DNA of 64,000 bases from positions 1 through 64,000 of the forward strand of contig JABLUY010000181.1 in assembly GCA_013306675.1 (NCBI GenBank), in the 5' to 3' direction. This DNA comes from Thraustochytrium sp. TN22 (Eukaryota; Sar; Bigyra; Thraustochytrida; Thraustochytriidae). Shown piece by piece: positions 1-9,577 of the stretch. Every line of letters begins with the position of its first letter. The stretch's first letter is position 1. Below the pieces are notes generated by a model that did no database searches, was not told where the DNA came from, and saw only the letters and a list, made by a program, of their open reading frames with translations. Both the position numbers and the translations under genes were made by a program.

Positions 1-53
<53 letters not shown>
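1..53 (+). repeat. (CAG)17 microsatellite, in frame as polyglutamine
   Basis: An uninterrupted CAG run opens the window. From base 3 it is in frame with the following coding region, so it encodes at least 17 glutamines; its true length is unknown because the window edge cuts it. Confidence 0.95.
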
Positions 54-55
<2 letters not shown>

Positions 56-1856
56 CTTTCAGACGCCGCAGTTGCAGCGCACGCGCAAACGGCCACGCAG
101 CGCGTCCGTGGAGTCGGGCCAGGGCTTGAGTCAGAGGCCATGGTCCTGGCCTTACAAGGACTTGTACACGCCCATGCAGCCACAGCAGCAGGCACAGGCA
201 GCGCAGACGCCGCAGGGCACGCCTGTGCAGACCCCTGTCTTTCAGCTCTTTGCCAATCCGAACACGCGCACCGGCCGCGAGCAGGTCATGTGGGTGTCCT
301 CTCTCATGCCGCAGCAGATTGCACCGCAACAGCAACAGCAACAGAAACAACAACAACAACAACAACAGGAGGAGACCGATCACGAACAGCAAGAATCGCG
401 GGCCGCGCCGCAGTCCCCGCTGCGACGGTCCGCCACGGAGGAAGCGCCGCGCGGGCCGCGGCTCGGGCCTCTGGAACGCATCGCCACTCACCCGACGAGG
501 CGGTCGCGCAAGTCGCGGTCCAAGCTCCTCGCCGAGAACCGCATGCCGTACACGTTCAAGTCGCTCGAGCAGGCGCTTGGCACCACGGACGTGCCGGAGC
601 AGGAGACGCGCGCGCTGCAGGAAGCCATCGATGACGCCTTCCACCAGGACATGGTGAACAAGGACCTGTACGGGCGCGCCTTTGTGGGCGTCGTCCCGGC
701 GCCCGGCAAGCGGCCCACGGACCCAGCCACCGGCGCCTCGAGCCTGCTGCCGCCGCTGTCCGCGCGGCGCACCACGCTCGACGACGAGGCCGCCGAGGCG
801 CGCGCGCAGCGCGACATGTACTACGGCCAGGGGCAGGCCAGCGTCAGCCTCGACGACGATGAAGTCGACCAGAACCGTCTCGACGCCGCTGCCACCACGG
901 CTGCACTCGTCTGCGGCGACCGCGTCTCGCGCATCGGCGGCGTGTACGAGACCGTCACACTTGAGCTGGAGCGCCCGCACTACGACTTCATCTACGACCG
1001 CGAGCGCTTCGACCAAGTCTTTGAGCGCGCCGTGCGCAACGAAGAGCTCGTGGTCGATTCCGCTGGGTGCATGTACAAGGTGCCCTCCTCGACGCTGCGC
1101 AAGCGATTCTTCGTGCGCAAGTGGCGCGACGGACACGAGCAGCTCGGCGCCGAGTACAACATCATCGTCGTGCACGCGCACGGCGCCATCCGTGCGCCCT
1201 CCACGCCGCCGCGCAGCGCCACCTCCAGCGAGCCGGACACCGAAGACAAGCCGCTCATCCTCATGTGCCTTGACGACATCTTCTTGCTCGGCCTCGAGTT
1301 CTTTGAGTTCATGGGCCTCACGCAGTGCTTCTCGCTCAAGTCCTACATTGCTGCCTTTCAGGCCTGGCAAAAGGGCCTACGTCTCGGCGACCTTACACTG
1401 CTCATCGAACCCAAGGGCACCTCATCCTCGTCCTCCTCATCCTCCTCCACGAGCTCCTCCTCCTCCTCCTCCTCGCCCTCTCCGCCGCCGGATGCTTCCA
1501 GCCCGACGCCGTCCGTCGCTTCTTCACGTGCAAGCTCCAACAAGAACAAGAGGCGGCTCGCTAAGCCCTGGTCCGCGCGCATCATCGCCGACAGCTCCTC
1601 TGCCTGGCCCGCGACGCCCGGTGACGCGGCGCCGCCCGACCTCGATGACGCCTTGCGCGACATGCTGCTCTTCCGTGTCGACCAGGCTTCCGCCGGCCGC
1701 GTTCCGGCCATGCTGATCTTCTTTCGCCACGTGTACTATACCATCGCACGCGTTGGCGCGCTGCGCGGCTTCGCGCCCTCCAGCAGCTCTCGCCAGCAGG
1801 AGAGCAAGCTCCGCGCGCGCCATGACCGGGCCAAGCGCTCCGCCGCCGACGCCTGA
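3..1856 (+). CDS. Unrecognised Gln- and Ser-rich protein, 5' partial
   Basis: The frame is open from base 3, through the CAG tract, to TGA at 1854-1856, so the N-terminus lies outside the window; the first in-window start-like codon (TTG at 72) is unlikely to be the real start. In order the product has polyQ, a basic stretch (RTRKRPRS), a second polyQ around 330-370, a basic Arg/Lys segment near 490-530, and a more ordered middle (about 880-1400) rich in aromatic and hydrophobic residues with motifs such as HYDFIYDRERF and FFEFMGLTQCF. A polySer run follows (about 1421-1480), then a short hydrophobic C-terminal segment and a basic end. Glutamine and serine tracts flanking an ordered core are common in transcription or chromatin factors, but I recognise no family and give no function. 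The stop is followed 25 bases later by a perfect hairpin. Confidence 0.8.
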
Positions 1857-1881
1857 CTCTGAGCAAATGAACCATCACATC

Positions 1882-1912
1882 CCAGGTTGTGCTGCACAGC
1901 AGCACAACCTGG
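1882..1912 (+). other. Perfect 14-bp hairpin in the 3' flank
   Basis: The left arm CCAGGTTGTGCTGC (1882-1895) is the exact reverse complement of the right arm (1899-1912), with a 3-base loop ACA. It starts 25 bases after the upstream stop codon, so it probably lies in the 3' UTR. A role in 3'-end formation or mRNA stability is inference only. Confidence 0.85.
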
Positions 1913-2284
1913 CTCCTCGCTCCGACTCGCTCCAACTCTTTCTGACTCTGCCTGATTCTCAAGTGATTTTTGTCTTGTCGAATCGAGCTCGCTGTCACCA
2001 CCGACCTAAGTTAGGTTTAGTCGCGTGCAGTGTTGTCAGCCTCCCGCCCGCAGCACTGCAAGAAAGAAAGCTCCCATCAACGCGCCAACTTAAGAACGCA
2101 CCATCCTGGCCGCTGGCGCCGCCGGCGTTGTCAACAATCGCAAAGAACCCGCGAAACGGCAACTTTCCAAACGGCGCGTTCCACGAACCGCCGCCGCTGG
2201 AGAACACGATAACGAATCAATCGGGACCGGACACGAAGGTCCCGCGAGGCGAGCGAGACTCCGAGTGCTCGCCTCGAACTCTGT

Positions 2285-2312
2285 GGCGCGCGCGCGCGCG
2301 TGCGCGCGCGCG
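2285..2312. repeat. Alternating purine-pyrimidine (GC)n tract
   Basis: About 28 bases of almost pure GC/GT alternation just upstream of the ATG at 2406. Such sequence can adopt Z-DNA; here it is simply a low-complexity promoter or leader element. Confidence 0.7.
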
Positions 2313-2405
2313 GGAGCTCTGCTTGCACGGAGCTCGCTCGGCGCGGGCGGCGCCGGACAGAAGACTTGCAGCCAGAGCACCGCGCCAGGGCACTTGCGGG
2401 CCACG

Positions 2406-5189
2406 ATGGCCACGCCCGGCGCCGCGGCGCTCCTGGTGCCGGCGAAGCTGCGGTTGGACGCGGACGGCGCGCCGCTGCGCGAGTCCGAGGCCGCCGTGGA
2501 GAGCGACAAGGTGCTGCGCGCGTCGCCATACGCGGAGGACGCACGCACGCCGCAGCATGTGCAGCTCGTCGAGGCGCGCGAGGAGGCGCGCCGCAGAGCG
2601 AGGGACCCGGCGGTGCGCGCCAGGAAGCGCATTGGCGCAGTCGTGCAGGAGATGCTCAAGATCGGCAACGAGCTCAAGGACTTTCGCGTGGCTGGCGTGC
2701 CCAAACAGCGCGAGCCTGGCCGCCTGCCGCGCTTCACGGACCCGGCCAAGGCCGGAAGCTTGAAGCGCCCAAGGCCGCGCACGCTCCCCAAGGGCATGCG
2801 CGCCAAGCGCGACAGCCTCGTGGCGCTGCGCGCCAAGGATCTCGTGGACGAGTGGCGCCAGGAGTGCGCGCTCGCCGCAACCCCGGGCAGCACCAGCGCC
2901 ACTTTCCAAAACGACGACGACACAACCGAGCGCGCCGTCCAGGACGCCTTAGCGGCGTCCGCGGCGCTACCCGGCATCCAGCACCCGCGCGAGATCCCGA
3001 GACGGCGAGACGTGGTGGCCGACTACGGCAATGCGCCCAAGTTCTACGGCGTCAAGCGCCACCCGCCGCCAGGCCGCCTGCCATCCAGCATGGACACGCC
3101 CGAGGGAAGGTCGGCCTTCAAGGAAGTGCCCAAGACGGATTGGCGCGACGCCCCCGAGGAGGTCGTCCTCGAGAAAGCTTACGCCTACATGCTTGACAAC
3201 GTGGCTGTCTCCGAGGAGGTGGACCTCATGGTTACAGCATCTGCGGAGATGGAGGAGAACCGCCGCGTCTTCTTCGCCAACAAGCTAGGGACCGGCTTCT
3301 GGCAGGATGAGGTCACTTCCATGATCGCGCAACCGCTCGGCATGGAGGTTTACTGCGAGCAGCGCAAGGCACAGGAGGCGGCCGCACCAAGCGCGCCGGC
3401 GTACGCGCCCAACCTGCTCCGCGAGGCGCCCGCCGAGGAGCCCGCACACACCACCTTCCTCCGCGTCGATCCGCGACCACTAGCCGAGCAGCCCGGAGCG
3501 CTCGCGCCGGCCAGCCCCGAGGCCTCGGTCCTTGCAGTACTCCCGGTGCACATCGCAGGCCAGTCCCGCAAGGACCCGGACGCGGTCTTTCGCTTCTCAC
3601 AGGAGGCCACCGAGGCCTGCACGCTCATCCAGCGCGCCTGGCGTCGCGTGCTGGCACGAAGCATCCGCGCGGCCTGTATCCTACAGCGCATGGCCCGCGG
3701 CATGGGTGCGCGCCTGCTCGCCGAGCGCGTGCGCCGTGACAAGGTGGCGCACGTCATCCTCATTCAGGCGCAGGTCCGCGCCTGGCTCGGCCGCCGCATC
3801 CTTGACTACCTACGCATGGCGCGCAGCTACAACATGAGCCTCCGAGATCTGGCCAGTTGGAACCTCGTTCGCATTCCGGGCAACATCAAGCTCGCGCTCG
3901 CGCGCCAGCGCGCCGAGGACGCTCGCCTGCGCCGGGATCGCGTCGTGGGCGGCCGCCTCGCCAAGATCCAGTCGCGCGTGCGCGCTTTCAAGGCACGTCG
4001 TCGCGTCGAGTACCTACGCCGCATGCGTCACTACCAGGACCAGGTCGCGAGGCATCTACAGCGCATCTATCGCGGCAATCGTGCCCGGAAAGAACTCGAG
4101 CCGCTGCGTCAGGCTGTCTCCGTGGCCGTCGCCGGCATGCAGGCACGTTTCCGCGGCCGCCAGCAGCGCCGACACTATCATGCGATGCTTGCGCTGCGCG
4201 ACGAGCGCGCGGCCGCCATCCAACGCGTCTATCGCGGCCACATGGGCCGCGCGCGCGCCGACCGCATACGACTGGAAATTCAGTCCGCGGTACACATGTG
4301 CTCACTCGTACGCGGCTTCATGGCGCGCCGGTTCGTGCATCGTTGGAAGCGGACGCGCATCGAGCTCGAGCGCCGCCGCCTTGACCTTGAAAAGGCTGTG
4401 CTTCGCAAGGTTACGGAGACCGAGGCCGTCGCGACCAAGGCGTTCCTCAAGACCACCGAGGGCAAGAGCCAGCTGCGCGCCGGCGTGCGCGTCGCCTGCG
4501 CAGCGCGCCAGGCACGCAAGGTGCAGCGCCGTTCAATGACGCCCGAGGCCCTGCGCCGCAGCCTGGCCGAGGAGGCTTTCGAGCTCTTCGACCTGGACGG
4601 CTCCGGCGAGATCGACGAGTCCGAGTTCAAGAAGGCTGTCGCCGAGCTCTGTCTACCGCTCTCCAAAACCCAGATCGTGGCCGCTCTGGAATCTATGGAC
4701 GCCGATGGCAACGGCGTTGTCACTCTTGAGGAATTCATCCTCTGGTATGACGACTCCACAACGGCGACCCCGGCGAGTCGTCGCCGCCGGCGCCGCGAGC
4801 GCCGTCGTGCGCAGCGTACCATTCTGGACGATGCGTCGGCCGGCGGCAATGACGACGATGACGACGACGACGACGATGATGATGATGATGAGATTGAGAC
4901 CAAGATGCACGGCGGCGTGGCGCACTTTACCTGGGCCAAGGCCGCCAAGCAGGTCAGCGACACCGTCTCTGCCGCCATCAAGCTCAAGCTCAAGGCTACC
5001 AAGGCCATGCGCGACCTCTCCGGCTTCACAGACCGACGATCTGCCACGCGCGCAATCTATGCTCAGCGCGCTGAGGCAGCTCGACAGGTGGCTCGCGCCG
5101 AGTATCGCATCGAGCACCCTGCCGACGTGTGGTACCACCAATACATTGCGCCCAAGCTCGTGAATGCAGGGAACCATTCCAAGGCATGA
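2406..5189 (+). CDS. IQ-motif array protein with two EF-hands
   Basis: The product is 927 aa. I chose ATG 2406 (context ccacgATGgcc); the in-frame GTG at 2265 sits in low-complexity GC repeats. Residues 1-400 are charged with no clear domain. Residues about 405-645 hold a run of IQ-type calmodulin-binding helices (for example LIQRAWRRVLAR, IQSRVRAFKARRR, LQRIYRGNRARK, MQARFRGRQQRR, IQRVYRGHMGRAR). About 720-785 are two EF-hands with intact loops DLDGSGEIDESE and DADGNGVVTLEE. A run of arginines and then a polyAsp tract follow, then a C-terminal helical part. It should therefore bind calmodulin-like light chains and also sense calcium itself. Many proteins of this style are axonemal or cytoskeletal, which is inference here. 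Its stop lies 20 bases from the stop of the converging TPR gene. I cannot assign an orthologue. Confidence 0.9.
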   Translation: MATPGAAALLVPAKLRLDADGAPLRESEAAVESDKVLRASPYAEDARTPQHVQLVEAREEARRRARDPAVRARKRIGAVVQEMLKIGNELKDFRVAGVPKQREPGRLPRFTDPAKAGSLKRPRPRTLPKGMRAKRDSLVALRAKDLVDEWRQECALAATPGSTSATFQNDDDTTERAVQDALAASAALPGIQHPREIPRRRDVVADYGNAPKFYGVKRHPPPGRLPSSMDTPEGRSAFKEVPKTDWRDAPEEVVLEKAYAYMLDNVAVSEEVDLMVTASAEMEENRRVFFANKLGTGFWQDEVTSMIAQPLGMEVYCEQRKAQEAAAPSAPAYAPNLLREAPAEEPAHTTFLRVDPRPLAEQPGALAPASPEASVLAVLPVHIAGQSRKDPDAVFRFSQEATEACTLIQRAWRRVLARSIRAACILQRMARGMGARLLAERVRRDKVAHVILIQAQVRAWLGRRILDYLRMARSYNMSLRDLASWNLVRIPGNIKLALARQRAEDARLRRDRVVGGRLAKIQSRVRAFKARRRVEYLRRMRHYQDQVARHLQRIYRGNRARKELEPLRQAVSVAVAGMQARFRGRQQRRHYHAMLALRDERAAAIQRVYRGHMGRARADRIRLEIQSAVHMCSLVRGFMARRFVHRWKRTRIELERRRLDLEKAVLRKVTETEAVATKAFLKTTEGKSQLRAGVRVACAARQARKVQRRSMTPEALRRSLAEEAFELFDLDGSGEIDESEFKKAVAELCLPLSKTQIVAALESMDADGNGVVTLEEFILWYDDSTTATPASRRRRRRERRRAQRTILDDASAGGNDDDDDDDDDDDDDEIETKMHGGVAHFTWAKAAKQVSDTVSAAIKLKLKATKAMRDLSGFTDRRSATRAIYAQRAEAARQVARAEYRIEHPADVWYHQYIAPKLVNAGNHSKA

Positions 5190-5209
5190 ATTTATTGTAA
5201 CACTGTCTT

Positions 5210-7150
5210 TTACGTCTTGATGCCGCCTACCTTTTCCTCCCGACCCTCCTTGCTCTCCTCCTCGTCGGCCAGCGGCGCCTCCACCACCTCCGCCTCCTTG
5301 TTCGTTTCGACGTCGTCCTCGGCATCGTTGTCCTCCATCTTGGCTTCCGAAGCACTTTCCATCTCGGCGTTGTTCTTGGCCTCATCGTCAATGACCGGCT
5401 CATCGTGATTCTTGGCCTCGTCGCTCTCGGCCAACTCGTGGGCATCATCGTGTTTGGCTTCATCGTCACAAGCGTCCGCGCTGTCGACGGGCACTGATTC
5501 CGTAGGCATTGCAATCGCGTCAGAGACCTTGGACTCGGTCTTGCTCTCGCTCCCATCATCGGTGGGCTCGTCGTCGCCCTGAGTCTCGACCTGCGCATCA
5601 CCCTGCGTGTCATACCCGGGTGCGGCCTCGGCGCGCTTGCTCTCTGTTGCTGCTGCCTCTGCTGCCTCTGCTTCTTTGGCTGTTTCGGCTGCTACTGCTT
5701 CCACTGCCGCTGGCTCTGGTGTTGCAGGCTCGTCTGCGGCAGGGACGCCGTCCTGTACATCTTCCTGCACGTCCTGTTTCGCATCATACTCTTCACCGTC
5801 ATCCCCTCCTTCCTCCCCCTCCTCCTCCTCCTCCTCCTCCTCCTCCTCCTCCTCCTCCGTCACTTCTTCCTCTTCGCTGCGCGCCGCCGCATCTTCCTCG
5901 GCGAGGGCAGCAGCAGAGTCTTGCTCAAGCATCTCGAGAGCTGACTCGTCGCGCGGCGTGATAAGGTCCTGCACGCTGGCCAAATCGGCGCGCGCACTGC
6001 GACGGGCAGACTCCAAGGCCAGCGAGTGGTCCACGACGGCATCCGCAAGGTCAGCGGCGAGCTCAGGATCACGAGCGTCCAGGTCCTCGTCCGAGAAGAC
6101 CTCCTCATCCCCACGAGCCAGCTCGGCAGCCTTTGCCTCGTTGGCGACGCGCTGCTGCTCGAGGCGGTCGATGTTGAGGTTGAAGTCGGCGCTGACGGAG
6201 GGCTCGGGCTTCAAGCCCGCGGTCACATCGCCGTATGCCTTTTGGATGTTGCTCCAGCGGCGCTCCTCGCGCTGCTGCAGCCGCGGACTGCGCTTGCCGG
6301 GTGCCACCGGCTTGCCGGCCTTGGTCTTGGCAACGCGACGCGAGGTCTTCGCAGCCGGGCCGCGACGCTTGCGCGCCGCCTCGGCGGCCTGCTTCGCGGC
6401 CAGATATGAGTTGCGCAAGGTGACGGTGATGCCATGGTCCGTGCCCAGGTGCGTCTCGCTGATGTCGACTCCCTTGCGATAGGAATCCATGGCCATCTCG
6501 AAGCGCTTGAGGAATTCTTGCTCAACGCCGATGTTGTGGTAGGCAATAGCAAGGACGGCAATGCGATCCGTACCGGCCATGGCCGGCGCACTAGCGCCGC
6601 CCGCACCACTGAGCGCTCCAGGAAAGAGCTCCTCCTGCAGCTGAATGAGCGCCGCCTGTGCGTGCTCGAGCGCGCCGGCGTGCCGGCCTAGCTGTGAGAG
6701 CACAGCGCACAGGTTGAGGTGCGTGTCGGCGCGGTTGGGCACATTGTCCAGGCGCGACTCGACCTTGAGCGCCTTTTGCAGGTACTGCAGCGCGGCGTGC
6801 AGCTTGCCAGTGCGGCGAAAGTAGCAGGCGAGGTTGTTGAATGTGACAGCACGGCCGTGATCATCACGTTCCGTGAGAATCTCGGCTTTCTTGAGTAGCT
6901 CAAGCACCATGGAGAAGTCCTCCTGCTGTAGATAGGTCATGGCCAGCAGGTTGCACATCTGGCCGACCGTCTTGCATGCTGTCCACACTTCGTCACTGGA
7001 AGGTCCGAAGAAGTGCTGCCGCAGCACCAGCCCGCGCTCCATGCACTCGAGCGCCTCAAGGTACTTGCCCTGTTGCTGCAGCCGCGTGCTCGTTGCATCC
7101 AGCCGGTGAAGCGCCAGCAGCTCCGCGTTGCCCTCGGCGCCGTCCGCCAT
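5210..7150 (-). CDS. TPR-repeat protein with acidic C-terminal tail
   Basis: The product is 646 aa from ATG 7150 (aagATGgcg, strong context); the longer frame from 7207 begins with TTG. Residues about 10-270 form an array of tetratricopeptide helices of the kinesin-light-chain/nephrocystin style, with segments such as LQQQGKYLEALECMERGL, YLQQEDFSMVLELLKKAE, AVTFNNLACYFRRTGKLHAA and HLNLCAVLSQLGRHAGALEH. A Lys/Arg-rich linker follows (about 270-330) and then a long low-complexity acidic tail, including a run of 13 Glu and an Ala/Glu/Asp-rich end. TPR arrays bind peptides as scaffolds, and the tail is probably disordered. The strongly conserved look of the TPR part suggests an old eukaryotic family, but I cannot name it. 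The gene converges on the IQ/EF-hand gene. Confidence 0.88.
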   Translation of the reverse strand: MADGAEGNAELLALHRLDATSTRLQQQGKYLEALECMERGLVLRQHFFGPSSDEVWTACKTVGQMCNLLAMTYLQQEDFSMVLELLKKAEILTERDDHGRAVTFNNLACYFRRTGKLHAALQYLQKALKVESRLDNVPNRADTHLNLCAVLSQLGRHAGALEHAQAALIQLQEELFPGALSGAGGASAPAMAGTDRIAVLAIAYHNIGVEQEFLKRFEMAMDSYRKGVDISETHLGTDHGITVTLRNSYLAAKQAAEAARKRRGPAAKTSRRVAKTKAGKPVAPGKRSPRLQQREERRWSNIQKAYGDVTAGLKPEPSVSADFNLNIDRLEQQRVANEAKAAELARGDEEVFSDEDLDARDPELAADLADAVVDHSLALESARRSARADLASVQDLITPRDESALEMLEQDSAAALAEEDAAARSEEEEVTEEEEEEEEEEEEEGEEGGDDGEEYDAKQDVQEDVQDGVPAADEPATPEPAAVEAVAAETAKEAEAAEAAATESKRAEAAPGYDTQGDAQVETQGDDEPTDDGSESKTESKVSDAIAMPTESVPVDSADACDDEAKHDDAHELAESDEAKNHDEPVIDDEAKNNAEMESASEAKMEDNDAEDDVETNKEAEVVEAPLADEEESKEGREEKVGGIKT

Positions 7151-7493
7151 CTTGTGAGCCCGCGCGCAGGCTTCGCGTGCTCTGCTCGCGCGAGCGCGCG
7201 AGCGCAAGCAAGCCTGTTCTTGACGCGGCGCACTGTTTGGCTGGCTAGCTGAGCTCGCTGGCTGGCTGGCCGGCCGGCCGGCTGCCTACCTGCCTGCCTG
7301 CCTGCCTGAGCTACGACGCTCTATTCATCGATCGATAATCGCGCGCACGCGCGAGCGCGCCCGGCCTCGCTATCGAGAGGCCGAACATCAACACCCAGGT
7401 CAACGGCTCGGCTGCCAAAATTTCCCTTGCCCGGCGGGCGTACGGGGAAACAGAGCGAGAATTGCGGCTGCCCGAGGCCTGCTACATGTAAAC
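7151..7493. other. Intergenic region upstream of the TPR gene
   Basis: It holds short tandem repeats (GGCT then CCTG units, about 7258-7312) and an ATCGATCGAT run near 7327. At its edge, 7495-7502 reads CTAAGTTA on the minus strand, a motif shared with two other intergenic regions. No gene is seen. Confidence 0.6.
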
Positions 7494-9285
7494 TTAACTT
7501 AGAATTGTCACTTTGGGTGTTTGAGTGAGCACGACCAGGATGCAGTTTTCCATTATTAATTTAAAAAAAGAAGACTTGGACACCGGCGTGGGTTTGGGCA
7601 AATTCTTCCATTTGAATGTCATTTGAATAGAGTCGAAGTGGGCAACGGGATCGGAGTCGCGGCGAAAGCTGTGCTCCTCGGCGTGGAGACGCTGAGCACG
7701 CGGGGCAGCGTTGCGTTCGCCGCAGGGCACAAGACAATGGTGCACATTCTCGTCAAAGTGCACAGTCTTTCGATTATTGAAAATCTCTGTCATCAGAGCC
7801 TGTCGCGGGTGCACAAGATGGTCAAAACTTTCATTCATGTGGCGTTCAGGGGATGAAGTGAGCGAACCTGCGCAAAAAGGAAAAGGCATCTCATCATCGG
7901 GGCTTCTGGCGAAGACGCTGCTCCTCCTTGAGGAGCGAGTCGAACTTGGTATGGTGTGAGCCACGCATGTATGGGTCAACGACGCGCGGCAGCTTTCCGT
8001 TCGCACGGGCCTTTCGTGCACGGGGCTGGTCGCGGGCCCTATGTGCGCCGACACCGGCCCCGGCATGGCGGCCGGAGGGGTGCTGGGGCTGGGAGTCCAC
8101 CTCAAAAAGATCGGTAGAGTCCATGGAGGATGACGTGCTTGCGACACTGTCCGAGTCGGAGCCGGCGTCGGGTGGGCCGCCAAAGACAATAGTGTCTGCC
8201 GCCAGCGCGCTGCGGTCCGGAAAGACATCTTTGCCTGCGAGAATAGGACGCTCGACGGCGTCGGGCCGGGCAGCTTGGTTGTTCTGGCCATGCTTGGCGC
8301 CTGAGCCAGCGGCCTTTTTGGACGGGTTCGCAACCTGGGGAAGGACGGAGCCGGCAGCCGCCTTCGCCTTGGGTGAAGCCTTGGTCGGGATGGCACGGCG
8401 CTCCACGCGCGGCTTCCTCTTCTTGGCAGCGCCCGCGCCTTGGGCAAGCTGTGCATGACCGACGCCTGCGCTCCGTGGCGATGCTGTTCGCCGACCCGAA
8501 ATGATAGATGACAGTTCCGAGAGCTCTGAACAGGCTTCGGAGTCGTCGTCGCTCGGAACGCCGCCACCGAAGACCACGTTTTCCTCCAGGTGGCGTCGCG
8601 AGGGAAAGACATCCCGCGCCTCAATCATAGCGGGCCGGTCCACGGCCTCGGGCCGGGCCGCAGCGGGCGCCGCAGGGACCGCGGCGGCGGCCGCATCGCC
8701 GTCTTCCAGAAAGGTCCCTTCGTGCTCGTCAGCGTCATCGGCGTGATCATGCAAAATCTCTCGCAGAACGTCCTCAAGGTCCTCCACGGAGGAGGTATCG
8801 GACTCGTGCGCGAGTGGCGCCATCGGGCTGGGACCGTCGGCGCCGCGTGGGTCGAGCCCGCTGCTGCCTCCACTGCTGCCGCGGCTGTCCTTGTGGCGGC
8901 CCGGCGGGCCCTTGATGTCGATCTTGATGTCGTAGCTGGTGTCGATTTTGTACATGCCGCCAGTGCGCGCACCGCCGCGGTGCCCTCTGGTGCGTTTGGC
9001 CCCGCCGTTGGCCGCGATCACGCGCTCAACAATATCCGCGAGCACGAAGCGTACGGTGTTGACGATGAGTTTCTCGTCTACGGGGGACGGGCGCGGGCCG
9101 CCCGGCGTCGACTCTGTGCTGATAATGGACACGCTGCTCATCGTGGGCAGCACGTCCTGCTCGCTGTATGGGTCGACGCGCGTTTGAAGCGACGAGGCTG
9201 CCGAGGCGAGCCGCGCCGACGCACCGAGCGGGCCCGGCGACGGCGCGGACATTTGCACGACCTCCGCCGCGCCGCTCGCGTCCAT
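7494..9285 (-). CDS. Unrecognised protein with repeated DVFPxR motif; probable two-exon gene
   Basis: The main frame runs from ATG 9285 to TGA at 7894 (463 aa). It is low-complexity and Ser/Asp/Ala-rich, with two copies of one motif: residues about 215-240 (ARDVFPSRRHLEENVVFGGG) and about 340-365 (GKDVFPDRSALAADTIVFGG). Just past the stop is a strong splice-acceptor look (TTTTCCTTTTTGCGCAG, ending at 7868). Beyond it another frame is open to TAA at 7494 and carries what looks like a third copy (TEIFNNRKTVHFDENV). I therefore propose exon 1 as 7917-9285 and exon 2 as 7494-7867, in phase, giving about 580 aa. The donor (GTCTTC) is poor, so the exact junction, or a one-base assembly error instead, stays open. 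KTVHF resembles an RVxF phosphatase-1 docking site. No family is recognised; the last 30 codons look less coding. Confidence 0.6.
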
Positions 9286-9577
9286 GTCGCGCGCGCGCGG
9301 GGGCGCCGCTGCGCCGCCGCCGCCGCCGCCGCCGCTGCCGCCGCTGCCGCGCCGCGCCACCGCGCGCAGCTGCGCTAGACTCGGTTCCGCTGACAGGCGC
9401 TGCTGATCCGAAGAACCCAGGGTTCTCGGCGCGCGAACGGCTCTTGGTTGCGAGATCCAAGCAAGCGAGGAGCACGACGAGCAAAGGGAGAATCAGGCAA
9501 GCAAACGCAAAGCAAACAAACAAACGATCCATCAATCACACCGCCTTTCTTTTTCTTTTTTTCGCAGGTTCAGCCGC

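Larger units (their letters stand above)
1857..2405. other. Intergenic region between two tandem + strand genes
   Basis: It holds the 3' end of the polyQ gene and the promoter/leader of the IQ/EF-hand gene. Visible elements are a perfect hairpin (1882-1912), the motif CTAAGTTAG (2006-2014) and a run of alternating GC/GT dinucleotides (about 2285-2312) ending roughly 95 bases before the next ATG. No further gene is seen. Confidence 0.6.

Noticed and set aside
2265-2405. Upstream extension of the IQ/EF-hand protein to a GTG codon
   Set aside because: It crosses the alternating GC repeat and lacks ATG; ATG 2406 has a good context.
7494-8624. 376-codon minus frame as a stand-alone gene
   Set aside because: Its upper part overlaps the better frame of 7894-9285; only the part below about 7867 looks coding, and it fits better as a last exon.
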